Origin: Streptomyces sindenensis
Lineage (GTDB): Bacteria > Actinomycetota > Actinomycetes > Streptomycetales > Streptomycetaceae
Length of the DNA stretch: 64,000 bases
Direction: 5' to 3'
NCBI RefSeq assembly: GCF_014649035.1
Contig: NZ_BMSG01000004.1
Location: 1 to 64,000, forward strand
Both the position numbers and the translations under genes were made by a program. Shown one piece after another: positions 1 to 8,988 of this stretch. Within the stretch, counting starts at the first letter, position 1. Each line of letters starts with the position of its first letter. The notes under the pieces are model-generated. The model was not told where the DNA came from and made no database searches. It saw nothing but the letters and a program-made list of their open reading frames with translations.

Positions 1-39
1 GCGGCCGTCACCATCGCCTCAATCCTGCTCTGGATCTGA
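1..39 (+). CDS. 3' end of an unidentified gene (partial)
   Basis: The first 12 codons read AAVTIASILLWI and then TGA at 37-39. The tail is hydrophobic and could be the end of a membrane protein. The rest lies outside the window, so no function can be given. It converges on the SRPBCC gene 16 bases downstream. Confidence 0.35.
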   Translation, partial: AAVTIASILLWI

Positions 40-55
40 CCTTTGAAGACGATCT

Positions 56-502
56 CTAGGGGGCGCCCGGGGAGGCGAGCAGGGCGTCCAGGGCCTTGCC
101 GAACACCCGTCGCCCGGCGGAGGCGAGCAGCGGGTCACCCCACCGGGGCACCAGTCGCACCCGCAGCTCCTCGACCCACACCACATGGGAACCGGAATCC
201 GTGGGCAGCACGTCGATCGAGGCCCGGCCCAGCACCACGGAGCCCCGCTTCTCCAGTCGGCACACCCCGGCCCGGCCCTCGGCGGGCGGCGTCCACCGCA
301 CCACTTCCATCGGATCGTCGAACGCCAGCGGGCCCAGCCCCGTACGCGCCACGAAGACCGTGCCGAGCCGCGAGGGCAGGCCCGTCGGGACCGAGATCGA
401 CGTCAACGGCACCTGCGCGGCGTGCCGTTCCCAGTCGGTCACCCGGCGCCAGGCTTCGGCTGCGGGGAGAGGGGAGAAGCGCTCGATCCGGAAGACGGCC
501 AC
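56..502 (-). CDS. SRPBCC family protein (polyketide cyclase/START-like fold)
   Basis: A 148-residue protein starting at GTG (500-502). The N-terminus (MAVFRIERFSPLPAAEAW) followed by alternating beta-strand segments is typical of small stand-alone SRPBCC proteins, which fold into a hydrophobic ligand cavity. The length fits the family (about 140-160). There is no signal peptide or membrane segment, so it is probably cytoplasmic. The ligand cannot be read from the sequence. It lies 80 bases downstream of the DeoR-family regulator on the same strand and may be cotranscribed with it. Assignment rests on fold-like pattern rather than catalytic residues. Confidence 0.7.
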   Translation of the reverse strand: MAVFRIERFSPLPAAEAWRRVTDWERHAAQVPLTSISVPTGLPSRLGTVFVARTGLGPLAFDDPMEVVRWTPPAEGRAGVCRLEKRGSVVLGRASIDVLPTDSGSHVVWVEELRVRLVPRWGDPLLASAGRRVFGKALDALLASPGAP

Positions 503-582
503 AGCCCGATCCTAGAGGGTGTCCCGCACACCGCGAGCCGAGCGGAATCCCGCCCGGCCGAACGTCCTGCGCGGGGCCGCCG

Positions 583-1506
583 TCAGCCCCCGGTGACGGG
601 CGGGGCGCCGGTGGTCCCGGCGGGAGGAACGTCGCCCGCCACCACCAGACCCGGCAGATGCTCCTCGATCTCCGCGCGCAGCTCCCAAGGCAGGCCCGCG
701 TCCGTGACCAAGGTGTCGACCTCCTCCAGCGCGGCGAAGGAACTCAGGCCCACCGTGCCCCACTTGGTGTGGTCGGCCACCACCACGATCCGGCGCGCCG
801 CCCGCACGAAGCGGCGGTTGGTCTCCGCCTCCGCGAGATTGGGCGTCGAGAGCCCCGCCTCCGCCGAGATCCCGTGCACGCCGAGGAACAGCACGTCGAA
901 GTGGAGGGAGTCGATGGCCCGGTCCGCGACCGGCCCGACCAGCGAGTCCGAGGGGGTGCGCACCCCGCCCGTCAGCACCACCGTCGCCGCCCCGGGGCGC
1001 GCGCCGCGCCCCCCGGCCGGCCGCTGCGCGTCGTGGAACACGTCGGCCACCCGCACCGAGTTCGTCACCACCGTCAGGTCCGGCACGTCCAGCAGGTGCC
1101 GGGCCAGCGCGAAGGTCGTCGTCCCGCCGGAGAGCGCGATGGCGCTGCCGGGCACCGCCAGAGCCGCCGCCGCCCGGGCGATGTCCTCCTTGGCGCTCGG
1201 CTCCAGCGCCGACTTCGCCTCGAACCCGGGCTCGTGCGTACTCGCCTCGACGACCGGAACCGCACCGCCGTGAACCTTCTCGATGACGCCCTGGCGGGCC
1301 AGCGCGTCCAGATCCCGGCGGATCGTCATGTCGGAGACGTTCAGCCTGCGGGTCAGCTCGTTGACCCGGACCCCACCACGCCTGCGCACCTCGTCGAGGA
1401 TCAGCGCACGGCGCTGCTCCGCGAGCAGGTTCTGGTTCTCGCTCAACGCCGGGTCCGGTCCTTCCCTCTGCCGTACCGTCCGCAGCGGTCTGCGGGCGAC
1501 GCTCAT
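583..1506 (-). CDS. DeoR/GlpR family transcriptional regulator
   Basis: The N-terminus is a DeoR-type winged helix (AEQRRALILDEVRRRGGVRV, then VSDMTIRRDLDALARQGVIEKVHGGA). It is followed by the DeoR C-terminal sensor domain with its GGTTTFALARHL and GLSTPNLAEAE segments. Such proteins repress sugar or nucleoside genes and respond to phosphorylated sugars. The ATG at 1504-1506 gives 307 residues. A TTG at 1444-1446 gives 287 residues beginning at the conserved SENQNLLAEQRR segment, closer to family length, so the true start is uncertain. The C-terminus ends in a Pro/Gly-rich tail. The target is not evident: no sugar operon adjoins, only the small SRPBCC gene downstream. Confidence 0.9.
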   Translation of the reverse strand: MSVARRPLRTVRQREGPDPALSENQNLLAEQRRALILDEVRRRGGVRVNELTRRLNVSDMTIRRDLDALARQGVIEKVHGGAVPVVEASTHEPGFEAKSALEPSAKEDIARAAAALAVPGSAIALSGGTTTFALARHLLDVPDLTVVTNSVRVADVFHDAQRPAGGRGARPGAATVVLTGGVRTPSDSLVGPVADRAIDSLHFDVLFLGVHGISAEAGLSTPNLAEAETNRRFVRAARRIVVVADHTKWGTVGLSSFAALEEVDTLVTDAGLPWELRAEIEEHLPGLVVAGDVPPAGTTGAPPVTGG

Positions 1507-1701
1507 CCTGCCACGCAGGCATGCCCGGCGTACCAGCTGGGGAGATTCCGTGAGACCGCTCACGCGGCCGCCCCGGACCGGGGATCGTGTCTCCGGGCGG
1601 CCCGACGCATCCCCGCGCGCGGCCCGTCCGCCGCCCCGCCCGCACCCGTACCCGCTGTGCCGCCTCCCCGCAGTGCCGCTCGCCCGAGAAAGAGTCCCCC
1701 C

Positions 1702-4134
1702 TTGGCTCCTGCCACCCCGCCCCCGTCGGCCACCCCGTCCCCCGAGCACACCGGGACCGCACTGGAACTGCTCGTCCACGGCGTCGGCGGCGCCACCCCG
1801 CAGGAGATGCTGGGCGACCCGCGTACGGTCCGGGTCACCGGGGACACGACCGCCGCCGTGTACCGGCGCACCGAGGACGCCGACGGCGAGAAGCACCCCG
1901 AGCGCTACCGGGACGAGCCCGTCGCCGAGGCGTACTGCTGGTCCGGGCTCACCTCCGGCAACGGCTCCCGCGCGCTGTGGCTGCTGCTCCTGCCGTTCAT
2001 GGTGGTCAACCTCGCCCACTGGATGCGCCCCACCGCCACCGGCCGCACCCGCGCCGTCCGGCTGTACGGGGTGCTGGTCCGGCTCGTCGCGCTCAGCCTC
2101 ACCGTGCTGCTCACGGCGGCCGCCTGCGAAGTCGCCCTCGACCTGCTGGCCTGGCAGTGCGCGGGCGCCGACGTCTGCGCCGGACGCCGTTCCTGGCTCG
2201 GCTTCCTGTCGGAGCGTCAGGACGGCTGGTGGTCCCAGCCCGGCCGCCGGCTCGCCCTGGCGGCGCTCGTACCCACGGCCCTGGTGGGGCTCCTGTGGTA
2301 CCTGTCCAACTGGACCTGGAGCGCGTACGAGTCCCAACGCCCGTTGGGCGGAGAGGACTTCGACGAGGACGACCCCTTCGGTGCGGCTGCGGCCCACGGC
2401 CCGGACGCACCCGGTCCGGACGCCGACGGCAGCCCGCGCAAGGCAGCCCTGGTCCGGCCCGCGCTCGGCAGGCCCGGATTCTGGTACGGCCGGCGGCTCG
2501 TCGCCCGGCTCCGTGCCGCCCACACGGCGGCCGGGTTCCTGACCGTCGCCGCGGCCGTCTCCGGCGCCGCCGCACGGCACGACCGGGGGGCCGACGGGCC
2601 GGTGCCCGGGATCATCGGCGCGGCCGTGGAGGGCGGCATCGTCCTGTGCGCGCTCGTCGTCCTCTGGGTCGTCTGCCGCCGGGGCCGCAGCGAACGGACC
2701 CTCGACATGTGCCTGGACCGCGCTCTGATCAGCTATCTGCCCGGCTCCGCGCTGGCCCTGCTCACCCTCGCCGTGCTGTACGCGTCCTGGTCGCGCCCCG
2801 ACTGGCAGTCCTCGGGCGCCCTGCCCGGCGAGGCCACCTTCCGGCTCCTCGCCCTCGGCCAGGGCGTCCTCGTCGTCGCCCTCGTCGTGGTCGCCCGGGG
2901 CCTCTACCGGCGTACCCCCGAACCCCGCACCGTCCTGTACGGACTGGGCGGCCCCGCGGTCGCGATGCTCGCCTGTGCCCTCGGCGGTGTGATGACCGGC
3001 GGGGTCGCCCAGCGCGTCGCCGACTGGCTGGACGGCCCCGGCACCCCGGGCATGGGCCACGAGGCCGACATCGCCGGGCCGCCGGTCCTGCTCAGCTGGC
3101 AGGCCTCCGTCATCCCGGTGCTCCTGCTCCTCCTGCTCGTCCCCGTCCTGGTGCTGGTCGTCCGCACCGCGCGCACCGCCCGCCGCCTGGGCCCGGTCGT
3201 CGAGACGGAGTACGCCCCCGAACCGCCCGACGAGGGCCGCACCCGCCGCATCGCCCGGATCCGCGCCACCGCCGCCCTCACCGACTCCGCGCCCTGGATC
3301 GTCGGCGTGGTCTCCGCGGCCACCCTGCTGCTCGGGGCGGGCGCGATCGCCGGATCCTGGTACAGCGACCAGGTGCCGGGCCGGGCCGCCGACGGCAGCG
3401 GGCCGCTCCTCGAATCCTTCGCCGACGCCGCGCAGTCCACCGGCTCCTGGCTGATCGGCTTCGGCTTCATACTCTTCGTCGCCGGCGGCCGGCGCGCCTA
3501 CAAGGACGCCTCGGCCCGCCGGACCATCGGCATCCTCTGGGACGTGGGCACCTTCTGGCCCCGCGCCGCCCACCCCTTCGCGCCCCCGTGCTACGCCGAG
3601 CGCGCCGTCCCCGACCTCGCCTCCCGGATGTCCGCCTGGACGTCGACCACGCCCCGGGGCCGGCTCGTCATCTCGGGCCACTCCCAGGGGAGCGTGCTCG
3701 CGGCGTCCGCCGTCTGGCAACTGCCCGACGCGACCCGTCGCCGGGTCGCGCTGCTCACCTATGGCTCGCCCCTGGAACGGCTGTACGGTCGGTGGTTCCC
3801 GGCCTACTTCGGGCCCGGCCCCCTGCTCGGGCTGGACCGCTCGGTGCACTGCTGGCGCAATCTCTGGCGGGCCACCGACCCGATCGGCGGTCCCGTCCGC
3901 ATCGGCGCCGACCCCGACCCGGGCGTCGACCGGGGCCCCCTGAAGGACCCGCTGGCCTACGGGCGGACCACGCGGCTTCCGCTGCCCGAACCGATCCTCG
4001 GGCACTCCGACTACCAGGCCGACCCGGCCTTCGCCGACGCACGCGCCGACCTCCTGGAGGAGCTGGGCCCGCTCGTCCCCCGGCAGGGGGAGGCGCGGTC
4101 TCAGAGGGGCAGGTCGGGCAGGTCCTCCGGGTAG
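1702..4134 (+). CDS. large integral membrane protein with C-terminal alpha/beta-hydrolase-like domain
   Basis: The TTG at 1702 follows a purine-rich GAGAAAGAG and gives 810 residues. It begins just before the conserved-looking ELLVHGVGGATPQEMLGDP segment; the open frame further upstream is antisense to the regulator and is not believed. HGVGG resembles a lipase oxyanion-hole strand. Around eight hydrophobic segments span roughly residues 90-620. Near residue 660 is VISGHSQGSVLAASA, a GxSxG nucleophile elbow, followed by TYGSPLERLYGRWFP. The C-terminus may therefore be a cytoplasmic lipase- or esterase-like domain on a membrane scaffold. The substrate is unknown. The last 34 bases overlap the convergent AAA+ gene. 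Confidence 0.75.
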   Translation: MAPATPPPSATPSPEHTGTALELLVHGVGGATPQEMLGDPRTVRVTGDTTAAVYRRTEDADGEKHPERYRDEPVAEAYCWSGLTSGNGSRALWLLLLPFMVVNLAHWMRPTATGRTRAVRLYGVLVRLVALSLTVLLTAAACEVALDLLAWQCAGADVCAGRRSWLGFLSERQDGWWSQPGRRLALAALVPTALVGLLWYLSNWTWSAYESQRPLGGEDFDEDDPFGAAAAHGPDAPGPDADGSPRKAALVRPALGRPGFWYGRRLVARLRAAHTAAGFLTVAAAVSGAAARHDRGADGPVPGIIGAAVEGGIVLCALVVLWVVCRRGRSERTLDMCLDRALISYLPGSALALLTLAVLYASWSRPDWQSSGALPGEATFRLLALGQGVLVVALVVVARGLYRRTPEPRTVLYGLGGPAVAMLACALGGVMTGGVAQRVADWLDGPGTPGMGHEADIAGPPVLLSWQASVIPVLLLLLLVPVLVLVVRTARTARRLGPVVETEYAPEPPDEGRTRRIARIRATAALTDSAPWIVGVVSAATLLLGAGAIAGSWYSDQVPGRAADGSGPLLESFADAAQSTGSWLIGFGFILFVAGGRRAYKDASARRTIGILWDVGTFWPRAAHPFAPPCYAERAVPDLASRMSAWTSTTPRGRLVISGHSQGSVLAASAVWQLPDATRRRVALLTYGSPLERLYGRWFPAYFGPGPLLGLDRSVHCWRNLWRATDPIGGPVRIGADPDPGVDRGPLKDPLAYGRTTRLPLPEPILGHSDYQADPAFADARADLLEELGPLVPRQGEARSQRGRSGRSSG

Positions 4135-6533
4135 AGCAGGGTCAGGTCGTCCGTGCTCGGCTCGGCGAGCTGGGCGACCCGGCCCGCGTGCCGCTCCACC
4201 ATCGACTCGAAGGTCTGGCGGGCGGTGCGGCCGTTGCCGAAGGCGGGGCCCTTGGGAAGCGCCGTGAAGTGCTTCAGGAGTGCTTCCCCGGTCCCCGCCG
4301 CCAGGCTGTACTCATGCTCCTCGGCCTGCTGCTCGACGATCAGCAGCAACTCCTCGGGGACGTAGTCCTGGAAGGTGATGGTCCGGGAGAACCGCGAGGC
4401 CACCCCGGGGTTGACCGTGAGGAACCGCTCCATCTCATGGGTGTAGCCCGCGACGATCACGACCACCGCGTCCCGGTGGTCCTCCATCAGCTTCACCAGC
4501 GTGTCGATGGCCTCCCGCCCGAAGTCCCGGCCGGAGTCCTCGGGGGAGAGGGCGTACGCCTCGTCGACGAACAGCACCCCGCCGCGCGCCCGGTCGAACG
4601 CCTCCTGGGTCCGGATCGCCGTCGAACCGATGTGCTCGCCGACCAGGTCGACCCGGGACACCTCGACCAGGTGGCCGCGCTCCAGCACGCCGAGCGCGGC
4701 CAGGATCTCCCCGTACAGCCGGGCGACCGTGGTCTTGCCCGTACCGGGGGAGCCGGTGAAGACGAGGTGGCGGCGGACGGACGCCGCCTTCAGACCGGCC
4801 TCGGCGCGGCGCCGGCCCACCTCGATCATGTCCGTGAGCGCCCGCACCTCCCGCTTGACGCTGTCCAGGCCCACCAGCGCGTCCAGTTCACCGAGGACCG
4901 CCGATGAGTCCCGGGCCGGCTCCACCGGGGCGGCCGGCCGGGGAGCGGGCTCCACCGGGCGCTGCCCGGGCAGCGCGCCCAGCAGGCCCGGTGTCGACTG
5001 CGTGGCCGTCAGCACCGGGGGCGGCGGCGGAGCCGGAGCCGTCCGCAGACCACTCTCGTCGCTCGTGCAGTCCCGGGCCACCGGCCCGGCCGAGGACGGC
5101 CCGTCCCCCTCGGGGAACTCGTAACCGCCCCGCGCGCAACGCTCCGTACGGCACCGGGTCAGGGTCGTCCGGCAGCCCTCCATGACATGGAAGCCGTACC
5201 CGTCACTGCCCGTCACCCGGCAGCCGTCGAAGGTGCCCCGGCCCTCGGCCGACACGTAGAACCCGGCTTCGGCGGGCGAGGTGACCGTGCAGCGCTCGAT
5301 GGTGGGGTCCGCGCCCTTGGTGACGATGACCCCGGTCTGTGCCGCGTCGATGGTGCAGTTGTTCAGCGTGCCGCCGCTGCCGTGGTCGCGGAACCAGGCG
5401 CCCGTGGACGCCTCCCGGATCCGGCAGTCGTCCAGCTGCGCGGTCGCCCCGTCGCTCACGGACACGGCGGTGTTACGGATCTGGGAGAGGTCGCTGTCCA
5501 CCACATCGGCCCGCGAACCCCGGTCGAGGACGAACAGCGCGTCGGGCACGTCGTGCACCCGGCAGGCGTCCAGTATCACCGTCGCGCCGTCACTGACCCA
5601 CACCGCCGGATAGTCGCCCGTACTGTCGTGGATCTCGCACTGGTTGGCGTCGACCCGGGTCCCCGGGTCCCAGACCGAGAGCCCGTTGCGGCCGAACCGG
5701 CGGACCGTGGAGCGGGTCAGCGTGAGCACCGAACGCGAGCGCAGGTCGACGGCGTTCTCCGGGATGTCATGGATGTCGCAGTCGGCGAGCGTCAGCACCG
5801 CGTCGGTGTCCAGCGTCACGCCGTCCGCCGACGTGCGGTGCACGGTGCAGTCGGTGAGGTGGGCCGAGGCGCGGGCGGTGACCTGGATGCCGCTGCCCTT
5901 GATCTCGTACACCTCGCAGCCGAGGGCCTCCAGGCCGCTGCCGTCGCCGGTGACGCCGATGCCCGCCCCGGACGCGTGGTGGATCCGGCAGCGGTCCAGG
6001 CGCGGATGCCCGCCGTCGCGGACCGACACCCCGGACTGGCCCGCCGAGACGATCTCGCACTCCTCGAACACCCCGCCCGCGCCGTCCAGTACGGCGATGC
6101 CGACCCCGGCCGGATTGTCGACGGTGCACCGCCGCACGGTGGGCCGGGCCGCGCCGCGCACCTCGATGCCCGCGGCGGACCGGGTCACGATCCGCAGGTC
6201 CGTCAGCTCCGCCGTGCCGTCCTCGACCAGCAGCGCCGGGGCCGCCGAGTCCTGCCCCTCGATGTGCAGGCCCTGGACGACCGCGGAGGCGCGCACGGTC
6301 AGCGGTACGCCGTCGAGCGGCGCGATCCGCACGGACCCGGCCGACCCGTCGGGGCCGCGCAGGGTCACCGCGCGGGGGACGACGAGGTTCTCCCGGTAGG
6401 TCCCGGGGGCGACGGTGAGGACGTCGCCCTCGGCCGCCGCCTCCAGGGCCGCGGAGAGGGAGGCGTACTCGCCGGTGCGGCGGCGCCATCGCGATGTGCC
6501 GGTGTGCGTCACCTGGACCGTGCCCTGTGCCAT
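4101..6533 (-). CDS. parallel beta-helix repeat protein fused to a CbbX/SpoVK-type AAA+ ATPase
   Basis: The ATG at 6531-6533, behind GAGGTGGGGG, gives 810 residues. Residues about 25-500 are right-handed parallel beta-helix repeats with recurring short units such as VRRCTVDNPAGVGIAV and LTDCTVHRTSADGVTL. They follow an N-terminal pectate-lyase-type entry segment (DVLTVAPGTYRENLVV). After a Pro-rich linker, residues about 555-810 form an AAA+ domain with Walker A GSPGTGKTT (near 590), Walker B GGVLFVDEAYAL (near 650) and a sensor/arginine-finger region. ATPases of this branch (CbbX, SpoVK, EccA) remodel protein complexes. The helix is likely a recognition surface, but the partner is unknown. 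No type VII secretion genes are next to it. Confidence 0.88.
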   Translation of the reverse strand: MAQGTVQVTHTGTSRWRRRTGEYASLSAALEAAAEGDVLTVAPGTYRENLVVPRAVTLRGPDGSAGSVRIAPLDGVPLTVRASAVVQGLHIEGQDSAAPALLVEDGTAELTDLRIVTRSAAGIEVRGAARPTVRRCTVDNPAGVGIAVLDGAGGVFEECEIVSAGQSGVSVRDGGHPRLDRCRIHHASGAGIGVTGDGSGLEALGCEVYEIKGSGIQVTARASAHLTDCTVHRTSADGVTLDTDAVLTLADCDIHDIPENAVDLRSRSVLTLTRSTVRRFGRNGLSVWDPGTRVDANQCEIHDSTGDYPAVWVSDGATVILDACRVHDVPDALFVLDRGSRADVVDSDLSQIRNTAVSVSDGATAQLDDCRIREASTGAWFRDHGSGGTLNNCTIDAAQTGVIVTKGADPTIERCTVTSPAEAGFYVSAEGRGTFDGCRVTGSDGYGFHVMEGCRTTLTRCRTERCARGGYEFPEGDGPSSAGPVARDCTSDESGLRTAPAPPPPPVLTATQSTPGLLGALPGQRPVEPAPRPAAPVEPARDSSAVLGELDALVGLDSVKREVRALTDMIEVGRRRAEAGLKAASVRRHLVFTGSPGTGKTTVARLYGEILAALGVLERGHLVEVSRVDLVGEHIGSTAIRTQEAFDRARGGVLFVDEAYALSPEDSGRDFGREAIDTLVKLMEDHRDAVVVIVAGYTHEMERFLTVNPGVASRFSRTITFQDYVPEELLLIVEQQAEEHEYSLAAGTGEALLKHFTALPKGPAFGNGRTARQTFESMVERHAGRVAQLAEPSTDDLTLLYPEDLPDLPL

Positions 6534-6700
6534 GGCGTTGCTGTGCCCCCACCTCGTGCTGTGCGCTGCCTCGGGTCCGTCCGTCGCCGGGGAGGCGGAC
6601 GGGGTCGGACCACCGTAGCGCGCGTGAGGGCCGGGAGTTGACGAGTCGGCCCCGCGGGACGGTGTCGCGGGCAACCGCGTCCGGCCGGCGGAGAGCGTGG

Positions 6701-7321
6701 TCAGCCGCCCGTTCCGGCCCGGCCCCAGCCCGCGCCCGCGGCGGCCCACTCCCGGTCGAGACGGCTGTACCGCTGCCGCACCATGCACCCGACGACCGCC
6801 CTGCGGCCCGCTTCGACACAGCCGGCGGCCAGCAGGGACGTACCGATGCCGGCCAGCACCGCATGCGACCGGGCGGCGCGGGCGTCCATCGGCGGGGGGA
6901 CCGGGAGGCCCGCCGCGTCCGTCCAGATCCGCAGCGGGGCCCCGGGGGCGCCGGGCCCCGACGCGGTGGCCACCTCCCCGGTGCGCGGGCTGCCGTCCGG
7001 GGCCTGCCAGGACGCCACGACCCAGATGCGCGCGGCCCGTTCGGAGCCGCCCTCGGGATCGCCCACGTACCGCTCGCGCCCCGGCGCCCGCCCCACCACG
7101 ACCGCGTCGACGGGGTGGCGTTCCTGGTGCTGGGCGCGGACCGACCGCTGGAGGGCGTCATGGGCGAGAGAACCTCCGGCCCAGCCCGCGACCGGGGCCC
7201 CGACCACGAGGAGCAGCAGCGCTCCGAGCGCCACCCAGGCCTCGCGGCGGTCGGTGGCGCGGCGCAGCGGATTCTCCCGCCCGCGCGACAGCCCCCGCAG
7301 CAGTGCCCACTGCCCCCTCAC
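6701..7321 (-). CDS. Rv1733c-like two-TM membrane protein
   Basis: The GTG at 7319-7321 gives 206 residues. Two hydrophobic segments, near residues 29-50 (ALGALLLLVVGAPVAGWAGG) and 150-170, flank an extracytoplasmic domain of about 95 residues containing WVVASWQAPDGSPRTGEV. This topology, with Arg-rich cytoplasmic ends, matches the actinobacterial Rv1733c family, whose molecular role is unknown. It lies downstream of the small Gln/Pro-rich gene on the same strand. No catalytic motif is visible. Confidence 0.72.
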   Translation of the reverse strand: MRGQWALLRGLSRGRENPLRRATDRREAWVALGALLLLVVGAPVAGWAGGSLAHDALQRSVRAQHQERHPVDAVVVGRAPGRERYVGDPEGGSERAARIWVVASWQAPDGSPRTGEVATASGPGAPGAPLRIWTDAAGLPVPPPMDARAARSHAVLAGIGTSLLAAGCVEAGRRAVVGCMVRQRYSRLDREWAAAGAGWGRAGTGG

Positions 7322-7494
7322 CCCGTGCTCCCGTCCCCGTCGATCGATGTCCCCGCGGCCTGCCTCGGCGGGCCCGTGGTGCGAAGGATCGTCGAGTGCC
7401 GAGCCCGGCCTCCGTACTCCAGGACCGCTTTCAGCCGTCGGAGGTTGCCTGGTGCGTCCCCCGGCGCACCGTGCCGTACGGAGGGTTCGCGGGT

Positions 7495-7980
7495 TCAGTA
7501 TCCCCGGGTCTGGTACGGCCGGCTGTACGGGTCCTCGTACGGCGACTGGGCCGGTACGGGGCGCGGTGAGGCGGGGCGCATCGACTCGTACCCGGTGGCG
7601 GGCGCGGGGCGCTGCTGCTGGGGCTGCTGCGGATAGCCGCGGACGGCCGAGGGCTGCTGCGGGATGTACGGCGCGGGCGCGTGCTGCAGCTGGGCGGGCT
7701 GCATCGGCGCCTGCTGCGCCGGAGCCTGCTGGTACTGCGGCATCGGCTGCTGCTGCGGGTAGCCGTAGGAACCCGTCTGCTGCGACGGGGCCGAGGGCAG
7801 GGCCGGCAGCGCCGACGGCAGCGCGGGCAGGTAGCTGTTACCGGTGTCGTACGCGGCCGGCACACGGATGGGGGCGATCTGCGGGGTTCCCCGCTCCGCG
7901 ACCAAGGAGTCGTAGATCGGAGTGTCGGGGAACGACGCGGCGTAGTAGCCGCCGCCGAAGGTGGAGCGGGGGGACGTCAT
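7495..7980 (-). CDS. conserved Streptomyces Gln/Pro-rich small protein (likely DUF6643)
   Basis: A 161-residue protein beginning MTSPRSTFGGGYYAASFPD and continuing IYDSLVAERGTPQIAPIRVP, then a low-complexity tail rich in Gln, Pro, Tyr and Ala with repeated PQQQP and YPQQP units. I recognise the N-terminus as a conserved Streptomyces family, probably DUF6643; function unknown. The tail is likely disordered. There are no membrane segments. It stands alone with about 460 bases of non-coding DNA upstream. Confidence 0.75.
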   Translation of the reverse strand: MTSPRSTFGGGYYAASFPDTPIYDSLVAERGTPQIAPIRVPAAYDTGNSYLPALPSALPALPSAPSQQTGSYGYPQQQPMPQYQQAPAQQAPMQPAQLQHAPAPYIPQQPSAVRGYPQQPQQQRPAPATGYESMRPASPRPVPAQSPYEDPYSRPYQTRGY

Positions 7981-8444
7981 GCCACCTAAGTTAAGCCCAC
8001 GATGTGCCGGATGGGGAGCCCCAATCTTTGGGTTATCCGTTTTACGCAGGTTCTGTGCGCCCGGCCCCCCGAAACAGCGTTAAAGACTTCGTTAACGGCA
8101 AGGGTCTTTCCGTCGGTGGGCAGCGGCTTCGGGGGAGCCCGGCCTTGATCGGGAACGGTGCCCGGCGCGGACTCGGACGGGAAGCGAATAGCGCGGAGCA
8201 AAGGGCGGCGCCCCGCCGGTGCGGAGGCGGGGGCGCCGGTCGTGATCGCGATCATGACGGAGGGGGTACGGCTCATCGCGGTGGCGCCTGCGGTCGCATC
8301 GTCACGCCCCGTGGCGCGGACGTCCCGGTGCGCGGTCCACCCCGTCCTCTGCCGTCGGCCGGGGCCGGGCCCGGGGCCGGCGGTGCGGAGCGCGGGTGCT
8401 TCCGGTCGTCGTGCGGGCCCGGTGGGGGGTGGTGGGGGATCCGT
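7981..8444. other. non-coding region between the small conserved gene and the candidate RiPP operon
   Basis: No frame shows sustained coding bias. The part nearest 7981 is less GC-rich and should hold the promoter of the minus-strand gene. At about 8080-8100, CGTTAA and TTAACG half-sites face each other across eight bases, a possible but unproven operator. The part towards 8444 is the 3' side of the RiPP operon and has no strong terminator-like hairpin that I can see. Confidence 0.4.
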
Positions 8445-8960
8445 TCACGCCACGGGAACGGGTTCCAGGGCTGCGATGTCCGCGAGCGAGAAGAGCATCT
8501 GTTCGTGGAGGAATCTCACCATGGTCCAGTGCGGCAACGCGCCCTCGTCGAAGGGCCCGAATTCCTGGCGGTACAAGGGGATCCAGCGCAGTGCCTCCTC
8601 CAGTGCCTGTTCGCGCCCCGGACCTTCCTGGTAGTTCTCGTAGGCGATGCTGCGGTGGTTGATGAAGAACCGTCCGGGGAGCCGTTCCTCGCACAGCGCG
8701 CGGTATTCCCGGGTCTGCAGGATGAGGTAGTGCCATATCTCGTCGATGTCCTGTTCGACCGGCAGGAAAAGGCCGCTGAGGCGATCCGGGTGGAGGGAGA
8801 CGAGATAGAGGTATCGCAGGCATTCGGTGACCTGTCGTTCCACGAAGCCGGGCAGCGCCTCCGGTGTCTTGTCCCGGAAATGCCGCACCACTTCGGTGTG
8901 GAGTTCGTCGCCGAGCAGGTGTTTGAGGTCGTTGGCGGAGACCGTCTGTCCGCTGGTCAT
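8445..8960 (-). CDS. DUF1399/glycine-rich-domain-like small protein of the candidate RiPP operon
   Basis: The ATG at 8958-8960 behind AAAGGA gives 171 residues. The centre reads DIDEIWHYLILQTREYRALC followed by GRFFINH. This resembles the core of DUF1399 (glycine-rich-domain proteins), where a D-x-x-W-H, a Tyr/Cys pair and a downstream His are conserved and could bind metal or substrate. There are no signal or membrane segments. It starts 28 bases after the adenylate-forming gene, so the two are surely cotranscribed. The family function is not established. In this context it may be a maturation or partner protein for the precursor peptide, which is inference. Codon use is somewhat less GC3-extreme than in neighbours. 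Confidence 0.65.
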   Translation of the reverse strand: MTSGQTVSANDLKHLLGDELHTEVVRHFRDKTPEALPGFVERQVTECLRYLYLVSLHPDRLSGLFLPVEQDIDEIWHYLILQTREYRALCEERLPGRFFINHRSIAYENYQEGPGREQALEEALRWIPLYRQEFGPFDEGALPHWTMVRFLHEQMLFSLADIAALEPVPVA

Positions 8961-8988
8961 GGCGTTCCTTTCCGTGGAGGGCGGCGCG

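Noticed and set aside
43..1701. Long plus-strand open frame upstream of the membrane hydrolase
   Set aside because: It runs antisense to the SRPBCC and DeoR genes and has Arg/Pro/Ala-rich composition typical of shadow frames in GC-rich DNA. The coding start is placed at TTG 1702.
1507..4005. N-terminal extension of the DeoR frame to 1140 residues
   Set aside because: The extra part is antisense to the membrane hydrolase and is Gly/Arg-rich noise; the DeoR family is about 250-300 residues long.
1587..4907. 1106-residue plus-strand open frame
   Set aside because: Out-of-frame shadow of the membrane hydrolase and antisense of the AAA+ gene; almost pure Arg/Pro/Gly/Ala composition.
7986..8276. 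Possible 96-residue minus-strand gene
   Set aside because: No ribosome binding site, no coding-like third-position pattern, and no recognisable motif.
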